A stretch of DNA of 60,910 nt from an uncultured Bacteroidales bacterium (GCA_903959905.1 CAJBYO010000065.1:1-60910); one strand, 5' to 3'; positions 26,219-35,941 are shown, counted from the stretch's first letter. Translations and numbers: made by a program. Notes: a model not told the origin generated them from the letters alone.

Positions 26219-27979
26219 TTATTCTATCGAAATGCTCATCAGCATCCGGGCCTGGACGCCGGACATTTCACGAACTTCCTTATAATACTCATAGAGGCGG
26301 TAATCGGGGCCCAGGGCAGTTTTCAGCTTTGTAGTTGGATCGTTGCCGGTGATCTGGTCAATCAGTTCTTCAAACCACTCTTTCTGCTCAGGCAGGGCGA
26401 TGAGCCTGTAGTCTTTTGTTTTCGCCAGTCCGGCTGCCATTTCAACGGCTTTTGTCAGGCCGCCAAAGTCATCAATAAGCCCGATTGATTTGGCCGCTTT
26501 TCCGCTCCATATACGGCCCTGGCCAATGCTGTCGACCTGTGCCTGTTTCAGGTTGCGCCCTTCTGCCACCTTGCCGGTAAATACATCATAAATATGATCC
26601 ACATCACGCTGAACAAGCATGGTCTGGTACTTTGACATGGGTTTCATGGTCGGTATGTAATCCCCGTTCTTGTTCGTCATGGCCCAATCAAAGGTGATGC
26701 CGAGTTTTTTGTTGAAAAGCCCGCTCATGTCGGGGATAACGCCGAAAACGCCGATTGAGCCTGTTATGGTGGTGGGATCGGCAATGATCTTTGTTGCGGC
26801 GCAGGCAATATAGTAACCACCGCTGGCAGCAACATCCCCGAAGGAGGCCACAACGGGTTTCACCTTTTTAGCCAGGTCAATCTCCCGCCAGATCACATCG
26901 CTGGCCAGGGCGCTTCCACCGCCGGAGTTGATTCGGAAAACGATGGCTTTAACGGCATCATCCTCCCGGGCTTTCCTGATTGCTTTTGAAATGCGCTCAG
27001 AGCCGATGCTTGCATCATCACCTTCACCGCCGCCAATCGAACCGCTGGCATAAATCACAGCAATTTTATCCTTGCCAATGGCAGTTTTCTTTCCTTCAGG
27101 CACTGAAGTGTAGTTATCCAGGGTGACCAGCTGAACCTTTTTCTTTTCGTCGATCCTGATCTGCTTTTTCATCAGCGACAGCAGCTCATCCTTGTATACC
27201 AGCTGATCAACAAATTTGTATTTTAATGCATCCTGGGCTGTTTCAATTTTAAGGCTGTCGGCCAGGATGTTAAGCTCGGCTTTGCTTATTTTCCGTGATT
27301 CAGATATGCCGTTCAACATCTTTTCCCAGATGTCGCCAATGAGTTCTGTGATCTGTTTCCTGTTCTCCGGGCTCATTTTGTCGAGGAACAACGGTTCAGT
27401 GGCAGCTTTGAATTTTCCATGCCGGATGATCTGCATTTTAATATCCAGTTTTTCAAGCATGCCTTTAAGGAAGACCATTTCTGATGCAAGTCCTTTAAAA
27501 TCAATTGCACCCTGCGGATTCAGGTAAATTTTATCGGCGACGGTGGCCAGGTAATACGATTTTTGCGTGTACCCTTCACTGTATGCCCAGATGAATTTCC
27601 CGGAGGATTTAAAGTCAATCAAACCGTCGCGGATCTCATCAAGTGTGGAAATGCCTGCAGGTATATCGCCCAGGTCAAGATAGATGCCGGATATATTCAC
27701 ATCGTCTTTTGCTTTTTTCAGGTTGTTGAGGATATCATTGAGCCCCGTTGATTTTTCAGGGCCGGCAAATCCCATCACAACTTTTGATTTTGTGCCGCGG
27801 TCGGCAATTTCTTTGTTGAGTTTCACATACAGCAGTGTATTCTTTGAGATCACGGTTTCATCGGAGGAGGCAGTGGCAACAATTGCCGCAACAATTCCAA
27901 TGCTGATGAAGGCTGCAAGTACAAAAAGTAATAATGTCCCCAGCATGCTGGCGAACATAAATTTAAAAAACTGTTTCAT
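26219..27979 (-). CDS. sppA: Signal peptide peptidase SppA, long (67K) type
   Basis: Membrane-anchored serine protease that cuts up leftover signal peptides in the membrane. 586 residues, the duplicated long form. One N-terminal membrane helix lies at about residues 10-34. The catalytic lysine is in GKFKAATEP near residue 190 of the N-terminal half. The nucleophile serine is in GDVAASGGYYIA near residue 385, preceded by FRINSGGGSALASD; this Ser-Lys dyad across the two halves is intact. Other conserved stretches are ITGSIGVFGVIPD and GRIWSGKAAKSIGLIDDFGG. Convergent with the nifJ pair; a -7 element lies 26 bases upstream of the start. Confidence 0.95.
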   Translation of the reverse strand: MKQFFKFMFASMLGTLLLFVLAAFISIGIVAAIVATASSDETVISKNTLLYVKLNKEIADRGTKSKVVMGFAGPEKSTGLNDILNNLKKAKDDVNISGIYLDLGDIPAGISTLDEIRDGLIDFKSSGKFIWAYSEGYTQKSYYLATVADKIYLNPQGAIDFKGLASEMVFLKGMLEKLDIKMQIIRHGKFKAATEPLFLDKMSPENRKQITELIGDIWEKMLNGISESRKISKAELNILADSLKIETAQDALKYKFVDQLVYKDELLSLMKKQIRIDEKKKVQLVTLDNYTSVPEGKKTAIGKDKIAVIYASGSIGGGEGDDASIGSERISKAIRKAREDDAVKAIVFRINSGGGSALASDVIWREIDLAKKVKPVVASFGDVAASGGYYIACAATKIIADPTTITGSIGVFGVIPDMSGLFNKKLGITFDWAMTNKNGDYIPTMKPMSKYQTMLVQRDVDHIYDVFTGKVAEGRNLKQAQVDSIGQGRIWSGKAAKSIGLIDDFGGLTKAVEMAAGLAKTKDYRLIALPEQKEWFEELIDQITGNDPTTKLKTALGPDYRLYEYYKEVREMSGVQARMLMSISIE

Positions 27980-28004
27980 GACGATGTTGAATTTTGAGGG
28001 TTCA

Positions 28005-28012
28005 CAAATGTA
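28005..28012 (-). promoter_or_regulatory. -7 element of the sppA promoter
   Basis: Minus strand TACATTTG, exact TAnnTTTG match 25 bases before the sppA ATG; no evident TTG at -33. Confidence 0.45.
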
Positions 28013-28113
28013 ATAAATATATACGCTTGTTTTTTTGTGTGGTTACAGTTCAGTGACGATGGGATACGATTTTCGTCATGGAAATTATTAGAGGCGGTCT
28101 CGAATATTTTTTT

Positions 28114-28198
28114 AACCGCAGAGGCGCAACGTCGCAGAGAATTTTTGTGTTGATTATGAGAATTTGAATCTTCTTTGCGTCTCTGCGTCTCTGCGGTT
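28114..28198. repeat. Dispersed hairpin element (AACCGCAGAG type)
   Basis: AACCGCAGAGGCGCAAC...GTCGCAGAGAA on the left mirrors TTCTTTGCGTCTCTGCGTCTCTGCGGTT on the right, with about 30 bases between. I know the AACCGCAGAGACGCAGAG motif as a widespread intergenic repeat. It lies in the 384-base gap between divergent sppA and folK; the rest of the gap shows only the sppA promoter. Confidence 0.6.
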
Positions 28199-28363
28199 TT
28201 ATAAATAATTGCTTTTTGAGGCAACCCCTGTACAATTGCATCTCCCGTTAACAAAATTTGTGAATAACAAAACGCCGGTTGGTTTCTGAATCAGGTTGAT
28301 TTCATGTATCATTGCCATCAGTTTTATCCAAGGGTGGATAACCGGGAATTTATAACAAAATCT

Positions 28364-28921
28364 ATGAACGAAGTTTTTATTTTGTTGGGAAGCAACAGGG
28401 GCGAACGTCTTGATTACATAACCCGGGCGATAGAGATGATTGCTGTTTCAGCAGGAACCATATTGCGAAAATCGGCGGTATATGAGTCGGAACCATGGGG
28501 ATTTGAAGACCAGGTTTCATTTCTGAACCAGGTAGCGGAGATTGAAACGGCCCTGACGCCTGAGGCGTTGCTGGAGCAACTGCTTACCATAGAGGTAAAA
28601 CTGGGAAGGGTCAGGCCTTTTGATGGCTGCGGTTGCGGGTTGCCGGCCCAGCCAGGCAATGATACCGGCAACAAATCGGGAGTCGCGCCGGTATATGCAG
28701 GCCGCACCATTGATCTGGACATCCTTTTTTACGGGCAGCGGCTGGTTTTTACAGATTCCCTGATGATTCCCCACCCCAGGCTTCATGAACGGAGATTCAC
28801 CCTTGTTCCGATGGAAGAAATTGCCCCGGCATTTGTTCACCCCATGCTGAAAAAGTCAATATCAGCGCTCCTGAAAGAATGCAGGGACGTTGCAAACGTA
28901 AAGAAACTGGCACATGTATGA
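28364..28921 (+). CDS. folK: 2-amino-4-hydroxy-6-hydroxymethyldihydropteridine pyrophosphokinase
   Basis: Transfers pyrophosphate from ATP to 6-hydroxymethyl-7,8-dihydropterin in folate synthesis (cytosol). The 185-residue product starts FILLGSNRGERLDYI (residues 4-18). It keeps the substrate-binding YESEPWGF (about 40-47) and the metal-binding GRTIDLDILFYG (about 114-125). I chose the ATG at 28364 because it gives the usual N-terminus; the frame extends upstream to 28304. Between GRVRP and GRTIDLD lies an insert of about 23 residues rich in Gly, Cys and Pro, where the family normally has a short loop with catalytic arginines. The last bases overlap the deoxynucleoside kinase start, so the two are coupled. 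Confidence 0.92.
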   Translation: MNEVFILLGSNRGERLDYITRAIEMIAVSAGTILRKSAVYESEPWGFEDQVSFLNQVAEIETALTPEALLEQLLTIEVKLGRVRPFDGCGCGLPAQPGNDTGNKSGVAPVYAGRTIDLDILFYGQRLVFTDSLMIPHPRLHERRFTLVPMEEIAPAFVHPMLKKSISALLKECRDVANVKKLAHV

Positions 28922-29540
28922 TTATATCGTAGTAGAAGGCAATATTGGCGCCGGTAAAACTTCGTTTGCCACCATGCTTGCCGACGATTGCAATGCACGG
29001 CTCATTCTTGAGCAGTTTGAAGAAAATTCGTTCCTGCCGAAGTTTTATGAAGATCCAGCCCGTTATGCTTTTCCACTTGAGCTTTCATTTCTGGCCGACC
29101 GTTATCAGCAACTGAAATCGCAGTTCAATGCTTCTGATCTTTTCAGGCCGTTTACAGTAGCAGATTACTTTATTTTTAAGTCACTGATTTTTGCCAGCAA
29201 GAACCTTGAACCGCTTGAATTCGGCCTGTACAGCAAGCTTTTCGCCATTGTCAGTTCGGTTGTGCCGAAGCCTGATATGATCGTTTATCTCTACCTTAAC
29301 CTTGAAAACTTAAAGAAAAACATTGAGAAGCGCGGCAGGCCTTACGAGCAGAACATCCAGTTTGATTATCTTGAGAAGATCCAGAAAGGTTACCTGGAGT
29401 ACCTTCGTCAGCAGCCGGATCTGCGAGTTCTCGTTGTTGACACCAACGGGATGGATTTTGTCACCAACCACCATGATTACCTCGCTTTGAAAGATCTCGC
29501 CTTGCGCGAATATCCACTTGGAATGCACCAGGTCGGATAA
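28914..29540 (+). CDS. Deoxynucleoside kinase
   Basis: Phosphorylates deoxynucleosides in the salvage pathway; 208 residues, normal for the dCK/dGK family. The P-loop GNIGAGKTS is at residues 9-17. Further family features are the ADRYQQL segment near 62-68, the substrate-loop EQFEENSFLPKFYEDPARYAF (about 33-53) and the LID-region arginines in IEKRGRPYEQ (about 138-147). Which base it prefers cannot be read directly. The start overlaps folK by 8 bases, a pairing I recall from other Bacteroidia. A bidirectional terminator follows. Confidence 0.92.
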   Translation: MYDYIVVEGNIGAGKTSFATMLADDCNARLILEQFEENSFLPKFYEDPARYAFPLELSFLADRYQQLKSQFNASDLFRPFTVADYFIFKSLIFASKNLEPLEFGLYSKLFAIVSSVVPKPDMIVYLYLNLENLKKNIEKRGRPYEQNIQFDYLEKIQKGYLEYLRQQPDLRVLVVDTNGMDFVTNHHDYLALKDLALREYPLGMHQVG

Positions 29541-29547
29541 AAAAAAC

Positions 29548-29577
29548 GAAGCCGTTTCAGTTCCCCGAAACGGCTTC
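29548..29577. terminator. Bidirectional terminator
   Basis: GAAGCCGTTTC (29548-29558) and GAAACGGCTTC (29567-29577) form an 11-bp stem with an 8-base loop, with an A-run before it and ATTCAAAA after. Between convergent genes. Confidence 0.85.
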
Positions 29578-29599
29578 AATTCAAAATCAGCAAACAAAA

Positions 29600-32200
29600 C
29601 TATTTTACAATATTCTGGAATTCGGGAGTGTTGGCGAAGTTGTAGAATTCGCGGTCACCCTTAGCCTGTGCTTTCAGGTCTGCGCTCTTGCAGGCCTTCA
29701 CCAGGTTTTCATACAATCCTTTGCTGTTGTTGGCGCGTGCTGCAGCAACTGCGAGCAGGTAGGATGTTTCAGGAGTTTCAGGAGCGCATTTCAGCGTGGT
29801 TTCAGCAGCAGCATTGTTTCCTGATAACAGTTGGGCAAGGCCAAGGTTATAGGTGCATTTTGCATTGCCAAGCATATTCACTGCTTTCGGATAGTCACCC
29901 TTCGGGATCATCAGGACGCCCTGGTTGTAATTGGTGTTTTCACCAAGGGTAGCAGCTTTCTTAAACTGTGCTTCAGCTTTTTTCAGATCTTTCTGTTTTG
30001 CAGCAACAACACCGATGTTATTTTCAATGATGCCGTTGTTGGGCTGTAAGGTTTGTGCTTTGGTGAGCAGTTCATTGGCGCGGGTGAGGTTGCCTTTTTC
30101 AATTTCAGCAACGGCTGCATTGTTGTTGGCTTTCCAATTTTCCGGGTACTGCTTTACAGCGTTTTCCAGGATGGTAGCTTTAACATTGTTATCCTTGGTG
30201 AGGGTTGCAGCATACAATAATTCTTCAACCTTCAGCTTCTCAGGATTTGACTGACCGAACTGGAGTAATTCAGCATCTGTCATACGCGGTTCGTACAGGG
30301 TGGCTGTAATTTCGCTGCGACGCAATGCAGGGAGGAGATCTTTTTCAATTTCAGGATAGATCAGGATCATGTTGCGGATTTCCTGTTCTTTCTTGTTGGC
30401 ATCAACATTGGAGTTGATCACATTCAGAACTTTATCCTTGTCTTTCATGTTGCTGTTCTGAACTTCTTTCAGGAAACCGTTCCAGTCCGGACCGTGGTGT
30501 TGCAGTGTCATGTTGACATCTTTGCCGGCAGCATCAACAGCAGCTTTTACAGCTTTCTTGTCTTTGTTGTCTTTGTTGGCATCTTTCACCGTGTTCTGGA
30601 ACTGTTCAGTCATCCATTGCTGGCCTGTTTTTGAACGGTTTTCAGAAAGGTTGGCATTGTAGGTTTCTTCACCTTCGGGTGATGCATAACCGTTCATTGC
30701 GATCGCCTTGATTTTCCAGCCCTGTTTGATGAAGGCGTTCAGCTGGTCAAGTGATGCTTTTGCAGCGTCGGTCTTGTTGATGCCGAATTTCATGTCAAGG
30801 TCGAATTTGTTCTTCTTGAAGTAGATGGCAGATGATTTTGACTGCAGCACCTCTTTCTGGTAACCGTGATCAGCAACGGCGGTCATTTCGTCATGCTGTA
30901 CCCTCTTTGATGTGTAGATCACACCAGGAGCGAGGTTTGTTGACGGCATTTCCATGAATTTGGCTTTCACTTTGACTTCGTCTTTCTTCAGCAGGACTTT
31001 TTCCTTTGCTTCGTAGATGATCGGGGCAACGGTGAGCATGGAGGTGTTCATCTCCGGTTTGTACGGGAATTTGCATGTATAGGTAAATGATCCGCCTTCT
31101 TTGTATTTGATCATGGTACCTTCACCGGTCAGCTTTTCGCCATAAAGGTGTGTTCCGCATGGCAGTTCGTATTTGCCGCCGTCATAGGTAAGAACAGGCT
31201 GGAAATAGAGGGCTGCTGTCGGGCAGAAATATTTTGGAGGAACAGTGCCTTTAACGGTAACAGTGATAGAGTCACCTTTTTCGGTAAGAACTGCAGGAGT
31301 AGTCTCATACTTGATCAGGGAGTAGTTCTTGGCCATTTCTTTCAGGCTGCATCCGCTGTAAGCAAATTTGTAAGTAATGCCAAGGTTTACACCGCTGTAC
31401 ATGTCATTGATGACCTGTTTTGCTCCGCCCATGGTCATATCAAGAACATCACCGTCTCTCCATCTCCAGATGATTTCAGGATTGATGGACCAGTGTTTGC
31501 TGAGGTTGAAATCAAAACCGATACCGGCAGCTGCTTTGAACTCAAGATTCCATTTGCCAAGGCCGCTGTTGTTGCCATAACCAAGTGATCCGTTGGCTGC
31601 ATCAGAGCCCAGGTGGCTGGGATAGCCCACGTAACCGATGGGGTGCTGATTGTCGGCATTGTCAAATTTGGCGCCCTGTGTGTGGTCCATGCCAACGCCC
31701 AGGATAACATATGATGAGAAGAACCGTTCCGGTTTGTAACCCATGATCCAGTTAACCCAGTTGATGGTTCCTTCCAGTCCGGTTTCAATAACCCATGACC
31801 TGAAATTCTGGGAAATATACTGGGGAGGAGTTCCCTTTTCAAATACCAGCTTATCAGTTACTGAGCCGCCAAGGGGCACCCAGCCTCCCCTGAAACGGAG
31901 ACCAACGACCCTGGTGAACTGTTTGGTGAAACTTCCGCCCGCACCAAATTTCCACATGTCGTTAAACAGGATGTTTTTTGACAGGTCGCCGTTGAACTGG
32001 TCTAAAGCACCATAAGCAGTGAATGACCAATAGCTGTGGGAAGGGGCCTTCTCACACTTTGATTTTTTAGGGGTTTCTGTTTTTGTGCCGTCTTTCTTTG
32101 GCGCTTCTTTCGCCTGAGTCTGGGCCAGGGTTACCAGAGGAATAATCATCATGAGCGTGATGATCATTGCCTTCGTAAGGTGTAGATAAAGGTTTTTCAT
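29600..32200 (-). CDS. Outer-membrane beta-barrel / OmpA / TPR protein
   Basis: 866-residue envelope protein. A signal peptide covers residues 1-26 (ends TLAQ). A lysine-rich linker leads to an outer-membrane beta-barrel (about 50-275). A middle beta-rich region contains VKGTVPPKYFCPTAALYFQPVL. An OmpA-type peptidoglycan-binding domain follows (about 440-530; AIYFKKNKFDLD, MNGYASPEGEETYNANLSENRS), and the C-terminus has TPR repeats (about 680-840; NNAAVAEIEKGNLTRANELLTKA). It should link the outer membrane to peptidoglycan; the periplasmic TPR part could bind partner proteins. The product is alanine-, lysine- and asparagine-rich and the promoter is strong, which fits an abundant protein. Convergent with the deoxynucleoside kinase. 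Confidence 0.85.
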   Translation of the reverse strand: MKNLYLHLTKAMIITLMMIIPLVTLAQTQAKEAPKKDGTKTETPKKSKCEKAPSHSYWSFTAYGALDQFNGDLSKNILFNDMWKFGAGGSFTKQFTRVVGLRFRGGWVPLGGSVTDKLVFEKGTPPQYISQNFRSWVIETGLEGTINWVNWIMGYKPERFFSSYVILGVGMDHTQGAKFDNADNQHPIGYVGYPSHLGSDAANGSLGYGNNSGLGKWNLEFKAAAGIGFDFNLSKHWSINPEIIWRWRDGDVLDMTMGGAKQVINDMYSGVNLGITYKFAYSGCSLKEMAKNYSLIKYETTPAVLTEKGDSITVTVKGTVPPKYFCPTAALYFQPVLTYDGGKYELPCGTHLYGEKLTGEGTMIKYKEGGSFTYTCKFPYKPEMNTSMLTVAPIIYEAKEKVLLKKDEVKVKAKFMEMPSTNLAPGVIYTSKRVQHDEMTAVADHGYQKEVLQSKSSAIYFKKNKFDLDMKFGINKTDAAKASLDQLNAFIKQGWKIKAIAMNGYASPEGEETYNANLSENRSKTGQQWMTEQFQNTVKDANKDNKDKKAVKAAVDAAGKDVNMTLQHHGPDWNGFLKEVQNSNMKDKDKVLNVINSNVDANKKEQEIRNMILIYPEIEKDLLPALRRSEITATLYEPRMTDAELLQFGQSNPEKLKVEELLYAATLTKDNNVKATILENAVKQYPENWKANNNAAVAEIEKGNLTRANELLTKAQTLQPNNGIIENNIGVVAAKQKDLKKAEAQFKKAATLGENTNYNQGVLMIPKGDYPKAVNMLGNAKCTYNLGLAQLLSGNNAAAETTLKCAPETPETSYLLAVAAARANNSKGLYENLVKACKSADLKAQAKGDREFYNFANTPEFQNIVK

Positions 32201-32246
32201 ACTGAGGAAATTTAAATTATAATTTGGTTTTTGTTTACTGATGTAG

Positions 32247-32276
32247 CAAATATAATATATATAGCAAAGAAATCAA
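32247..32276 (-). promoter_or_regulatory. Promoter of the OmpA/TPR protein gene
   Basis: Minus strand TTG (32276-32274), 19 bases, TATATTTG (32254-32247), about 46 bases before the ATG, in a very AT-rich leader. The remainder of 32201-32456 shows nothing else. Confidence 0.65.
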
Positions 32277-32456
32277 TAAATTTTTAAAACTGGATTTGAT
32301 AAATTTAAGTAAATATTGTTAATAGGTTGATATTATGGTGATTGTGTGGGTTTGACAATTTGAGAGTGTAAAATTAAAAAATTTGATCTGAAAACAGCCA
32401 AAATATTTTGTTTTTTTTTAACTGTACGGCCAAAAGGCATAAAGGTTTCGTTTCTT

Positions 32457-32990
32457 TCAGGCTATTTTCATCTTCAGAAAAAGGTCCCAGACAACGATGC
32501 CTACTGCGACAGAAACATTGATCGAATGTTTGGTGCCGAACTGGGGGATTTCAAGGCATTGTTCGGCAAGCTCAAGTACTTCATCTTCAACTCCGTTCAC
32601 CTCGTTTCCGAAAATAACCGCAATTTTAATTCCTGCCGGAGGATGATAGTCCTGAAGGAATATGCTTCCTTCGGTTTGTTCTACGGCAATGATATGGTAT
32701 CCTTGTTCCATAAGTTGTTTGATCGCTGAAGTGGTCGTTGCAAAGTATTGCCAGTCAACAGATTCGGTTGATCCAAGGGCTGTTTTCCTGATCTCAGGAT
32801 GGGGTGGCGTTGCTGTAAAACCGCACAGGTAGACGCCCTCCAGGCGGAATGCATCAGCAGTCCTGAACACACTGCCCGTATTGTTCTGGCTGCGGATGTT
32901 ATCCAGGACAACCACGATGGGTGTCTTTTCCGTTGCCTTAAACTCGTCTACTGTCATCCGGTTTAATTCCGGCATGGTAAGTTTTCTCAT
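32457..32990 (-). CDS. TrmH/SpoU-family RNA 2'-O-methyltransferase
   Basis: SAM-dependent ribose methyltransferase acting on tRNA or rRNA, 177 residues with the chosen start (ATG at 32990, MRKLTMPELNRM). SPOUT knot motifs are intact: VVVLDNIRSQNNTGSVFRTADAF (motif 1, with the catalytic Asn/Arg), IAVIFGNEVNGV (motif 2) and IPQFGTKHSINVSVAVGIVVWD (motif 3). The frame is open to 33155, but that start would lie upstream of the promoter at 33014-33046 and overlap divergent mutS. It is the short form without an RNA-binding N-terminal domain; the target nucleotide cannot be told. Confidence 0.9.
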   Translation of the reverse strand: MRKLTMPELNRMTVDEFKATEKTPIVVVLDNIRSQNNTGSVFRTADAFRLEGVYLCGFTATPPHPEIRKTALGSTESVDWQYFATTTSAIKQLMEQGYHIIAVEQTEGSIFLQDYHPPAGIKIAVIFGNEVNGVEDEVLELAEQCLEIPQFGTKHSINVSVAVGIVVWDLFLKMKIA

Positions 32991-33013
32991 GTGTTCGGAG
33001 GGTTCAATTTCTG

Positions 33014-33046
33014 CAAAGATAGTTTTATAGATATTTATCAACAAAA
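33014..33046 (-). promoter_or_regulatory. Promoter of the RNA methyltransferase gene
   Basis: Minus strand TTTTG (33046-33042), 20 bases, TATCTTTG (33021-33014), 23 bases before the chosen ATG. Full consensus match. Confidence 0.7.
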
Positions 33047-33070
33047 GGATGCCGCGTAATTTACCATCCA

Positions 33071-33078
33071 TATCTTTG
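33071..33078 (+). promoter_or_regulatory. -7 element of the mutS promoter
   Basis: TATCTTTG 18 bases before the ATG at 33097, indicating a very short leader and ruling against the upstream ATG at 33049. Confidence 0.45.
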
Positions 33079-33096
33079 GAGATTATTTTCACACCG

Positions 33097-35763
33097 ATGC
33101 CGAAGCCCAAAGAATCTGCAGAAACACCGCTGATGAAGCAGTACAATGCCATCAAGGCGAAATACCCTGATGCCTTGTTGCTCTTCAGGGTCGGTGATTT
33201 TTATGAAACCTTTGGGGAGGACGCCATCCGGGCATCCAGCATTCTGGGCATTGTGCTTACCAGGCGGGCCAACGGATCGGGAACATACATGGAACTTGCC
33301 GGATTTCCGCATCATTCCCTTGACCTGTATCTCCCAAGGCTTGTAAAGGCAGGGTTGCGCGTGGCCATTTGTGATCAGCTTGAAGATCCGAAGCTGACGA
33401 AAACGATTGTAAAGCGTGGAGTTACGGAGCTTGTGACGCCCGGTGTTTCTTACCACGACAAGATCCTTGAACAGAAGGAGAATAATTTCCTGGCCGGAGT
33501 GCACCTGGAATCAAAGGTTTCTGGGATTTCCTTCCTGGATATCTCCACCGGGGAGTTTTATCTTGCACAGGGTAGTTTTGAATATATTGACAAGCTGATC
33601 CAGAGTTTTCGGCCGAGTGAAGTAATTATTCAGAAAAATAAGCGGCAGGAGTTCACGGAACTTTTCGGCAGCAAGTTTTATATTTCCACCTTTGATGACT
33701 GGGTTTTCACCCATGATTTCTCCAATGACCTTCTGCTGAAGCACTTTGGCACTGCGTCCCTGAAAGGGTTTGGGGTGGAGAACCTTGACATGGGCGTTAT
33801 TGCCGCCGGTGCTGCCCTGCATTACCTCGCGGAGACCCAGCACGACAAGGTTCAGCACATTTGCAAACTCAGCAGGATTGAAGAAGACCAGTACCTGTGG
33901 CTCGACCGTTTTACCATCCGGAACCTTGAACTCCTTCATTCCGGCAATGAGAATGCCCGAACCCTGCTGGATGTGCTTGACCAGACCGTATCACCCATGG
34001 GATCGCGTCAGTTGCGGCGATGGATCATCCTCCCGCTGAAAAACCGGCAGCCAATTGAAGAACGACTGGATGCGGTGGACTATTTTACCAAAACACCTGA
34101 TACATCGGCACAGATGCGCCATCACTTTCAGCAGATCGGCGACCTGGAGCGACTTATTTCGAAGGTGGCTGTTGCAAGGGTGAACCCGAGAGAGGTGATC
34201 TACCTGAAGAGGGCGCTTGATTCCATTGAAGCCGTGAAAGCGTTATGCGAATCCTCCGGAAATGAGGGTTTGCAGAAAATCGGGGACCAGCTTAACGTGT
34301 GCCACTTGGTACGTGAGCGCATCGAACGGGAGGTACAGCCTGATCCGCCGGCGCTTGCCATCAAAGGGAACATTATCCGCGAAGGGCTTGATCCGGAGCT
34401 TGACGAACTCAGGAAAATGGCCTATTCGGGGAAAGATTATCTTTTGCAGATACAGCAGCGGGAAACGGAGCGCACAGGGATATCCTCCCTGAAGATCGGT
34501 TTTACCAATGTTTTCGGGTATTATCTTGAGGTGACAAATTCGCATAAGGATAAAGTTCCGGCAGAATGGCAGCGCAAGCAAACCCTCGTCAATGCGGAAC
34601 GCTATATTACAGAAGAGCTTAAGATCTACGAGGAAAAGATCCTTCATGCAGAAGAGAAGATGATGGAGATAGAGCTGAAGCTTTATAACGACCTCATCCT
34701 TTTCCTGGCGGATTACATTCAGCCGGTACAACTCAATGCTTCGCTGGTGGCGAGGCTGGATGTGCTTGTTGCGTTTGCCTCCAGCGCGGTAAAGTTCAAA
34801 TATGTACGGCCGGAGCTGAATGATACATTTGTGCTTGATATTGTTGATGGCCGCCATCCTGTTATTGAACAGCAACTGAAGCCCGGTGAGGATTATATCG
34901 CCAATGATGTATACCTCGACGACCGCACGCAGCAGATCATCATCCTGACAGGGCCGAACATGTCGGGAAAATCGGCATTGTTGCGTCAAACCGCACTGAT
35001 CGTGCTGATGGCGCAGATGGGGAGTTTCGTTCCTGCGGGGAAGGCGACCCTTGGCCTCGTTGATAAAGTCTTTACCCGTGTGGGTGCCTCCGACAACATC
35101 TCATCCGGGGAATCGACCTTCATGGTGGAGATGAATGAAACTGCCAGCATCCTGAACAATATTTCAAACCGGAGCCTGATCCTGCTGGATGAGATCGGGC
35201 GCGGAACAAGCACCTACGACGGGATCAGCATCGCCTGGGCCATTGCAGAATTCCTGCACCAGCACCCGCTTTTCAAACCCAAAGTGCTGTTTGCAACCCA
35301 CTATCACGAGCTGAATGAAATGGCCGGACTGATGCCCAGGATAAAAAATTACCATGTTTCGGTGAAAGAGATACAGAACAAAGTCATTTTCCTGAGAAAA
35401 CTTTTACCGGGAGGCAGCGAACACAGTTTTGGCATCCATGTGGCAAAGATGGCAGGCATGCCTGCGAGTGTGCTCGAGCGGGCAGGGGAGATGCTGCATC
35501 AGCTGGAGGAGAGCCATAATGCGGAGAGCCTGGGGAAACAAACGAAAGGGAATAAAGGGAAGCCAGCTACATCAGCCGTGTTGCGCGGTGGCGCCCGCAG
35601 TTCAGATCCCGGTTCGGGGATCCAGTTAAGTTTTATTCAGCTTGATGATCCGTTGCTGCAGCAGATCAAGGAGGATATCTTAAACACTGAGATCAACACG
35701 CTTACACCCGTTGAAGCACTCATGAAATTAAATGAGATAAAAAAATTGCTGAAAAAAAATTAG
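33097..35763 (+). CDS. mutS: DNA mismatch repair protein MutS
   Basis: Recognises mismatches and small loops and recruits MutL; ATPase, cytosolic. About 888 residues. The mismatch-binding motif is near the N-terminus ([16 protein letters not shown], with the Phe-x-Glu of GDFYETFG). Connector, lever and clamp domains follow. The ATPase has Walker [10 protein letters not shown] (about residue 615), Walker [17 protein letters not shown] (about 690) and the ATHYHEL switch. A low-complexity linker precedes a short C-terminal helical segment ([17 protein letters not shown]), used for tetramer formation in the family. I start at 33097 ([16 protein letters not shown]) because the upstream ATG at 33049 lies before the -7 element. 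Divergent from the methyltransferase gene. Confidence 0.96.
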   Translation: MPKPKESAETPLMKQYNAIKAKYPDALLLFRVGDFYETFGEDAIRASSILGIVLTRRANGSGTYMELAGFPHHSLDLYLPRLVKAGLRVAICDQLEDPKLTKTIVKRGVTELVTPGVSYHDKILEQKENNFLAGVHLESKVSGISFLDISTGEFYLAQGSFEYIDKLIQSFRPSEVIIQKNKRQEFTELFGSKFYISTFDDWVFTHDFSNDLLLKHFGTASLKGFGVENLDMGVIAAGAALHYLAETQHDKVQHICKLSRIEEDQYLWLDRFTIRNLELLHSGNENARTLLDVLDQTVSPMGSRQLRRWIILPLKNRQPIEERLDAVDYFTKTPDTSAQMRHHFQQIGDLERLISKVAVARVNPREVIYLKRALDSIEAVKALCESSGNEGLQKIGDQLNVCHLVRERIEREVQPDPPALAIKGNIIREGLDPELDELRKMAYSGKDYLLQIQQRETERTGISSLKIGFTNVFGYYLEVTNSHKDKVPAEWQRKQTLVNAERYITEELKIYEEKILHAEEKMMEIELKLYNDLILFLADYIQPVQLNASLVARLDVLVAFASSAVKFKYVRPELNDTFVLDIVDGRHPVIEQQLKPGEDYIANDVYLDDRTQQIIILTGPNMSGKSALLRQTALIVLMAQMGSFVPAGKATLGLVDKVFTRVGASDNISSGESTFMVEMNETASILNNISNRSLILLDEIGRGTSTYDGISIAWAIAEFLHQHPLFKPKVLFATHYHELNEMAGLMPRIKNYHVSVKEIQNKVIFLRKLLPGGSEHSFGIHVAKMAGMPASVLERAGEMLHQLEESHNAESLGKQTKGNKGKPATSAVLRGGARSSDPGSGIQLSFIQLDDPLLQQIKEDILNTEINTLTPVEALMKLNEIKKLLKKN

Positions 35764-35781
35764 GAGGAATGATTTTTTTTA

Positions 35782-35789
35782 TACATTTG
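35782..35789 (+). promoter_or_regulatory. -7 element of the tRNA-Gly promoter
   Basis: TACATTTG 18 bases before tRNA-Gly, after a T-run. Same distance as for tRNA-Glu. Confidence 0.5.
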
Positions 35790-35807
35790 CAGCCTCAAAT
35801 TTACCAT

Positions 35808-35880
<73 letters not shown>

Positions 35881-35896
35881 CAAGCACAACAACATA

Positions 35897-35932
35897 AACT
35901 GTAGAGGCGCACTGCGGTGCGCCTCTGCAGTT
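35897..35932. repeat. Strong 16-bp hairpin between tRNA-Gly and tRNA-Leu
   Basis: AACTGTAGAGGCGCAC pairs with GTGCGCCTCTGCAGTT (one T-G wobble) around the loop TGCG. It has no proper T-tract, so a processing signal or a mobile palindrome is as likely as a terminator. Confidence 0.6.
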
Positions 35933-35941
35933 TAAGGAACT

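Noticed and set aside
26168..26488. 106-codon plus-strand frame after the DHODH-like gene
   Set aside because: Begins in the terminator and is antisense to sppA.
33049..33096. Upstream ATG start for mutS
   Set aside because: Lies before the TATCTTTG element, and the added residues are not typical of MutS.
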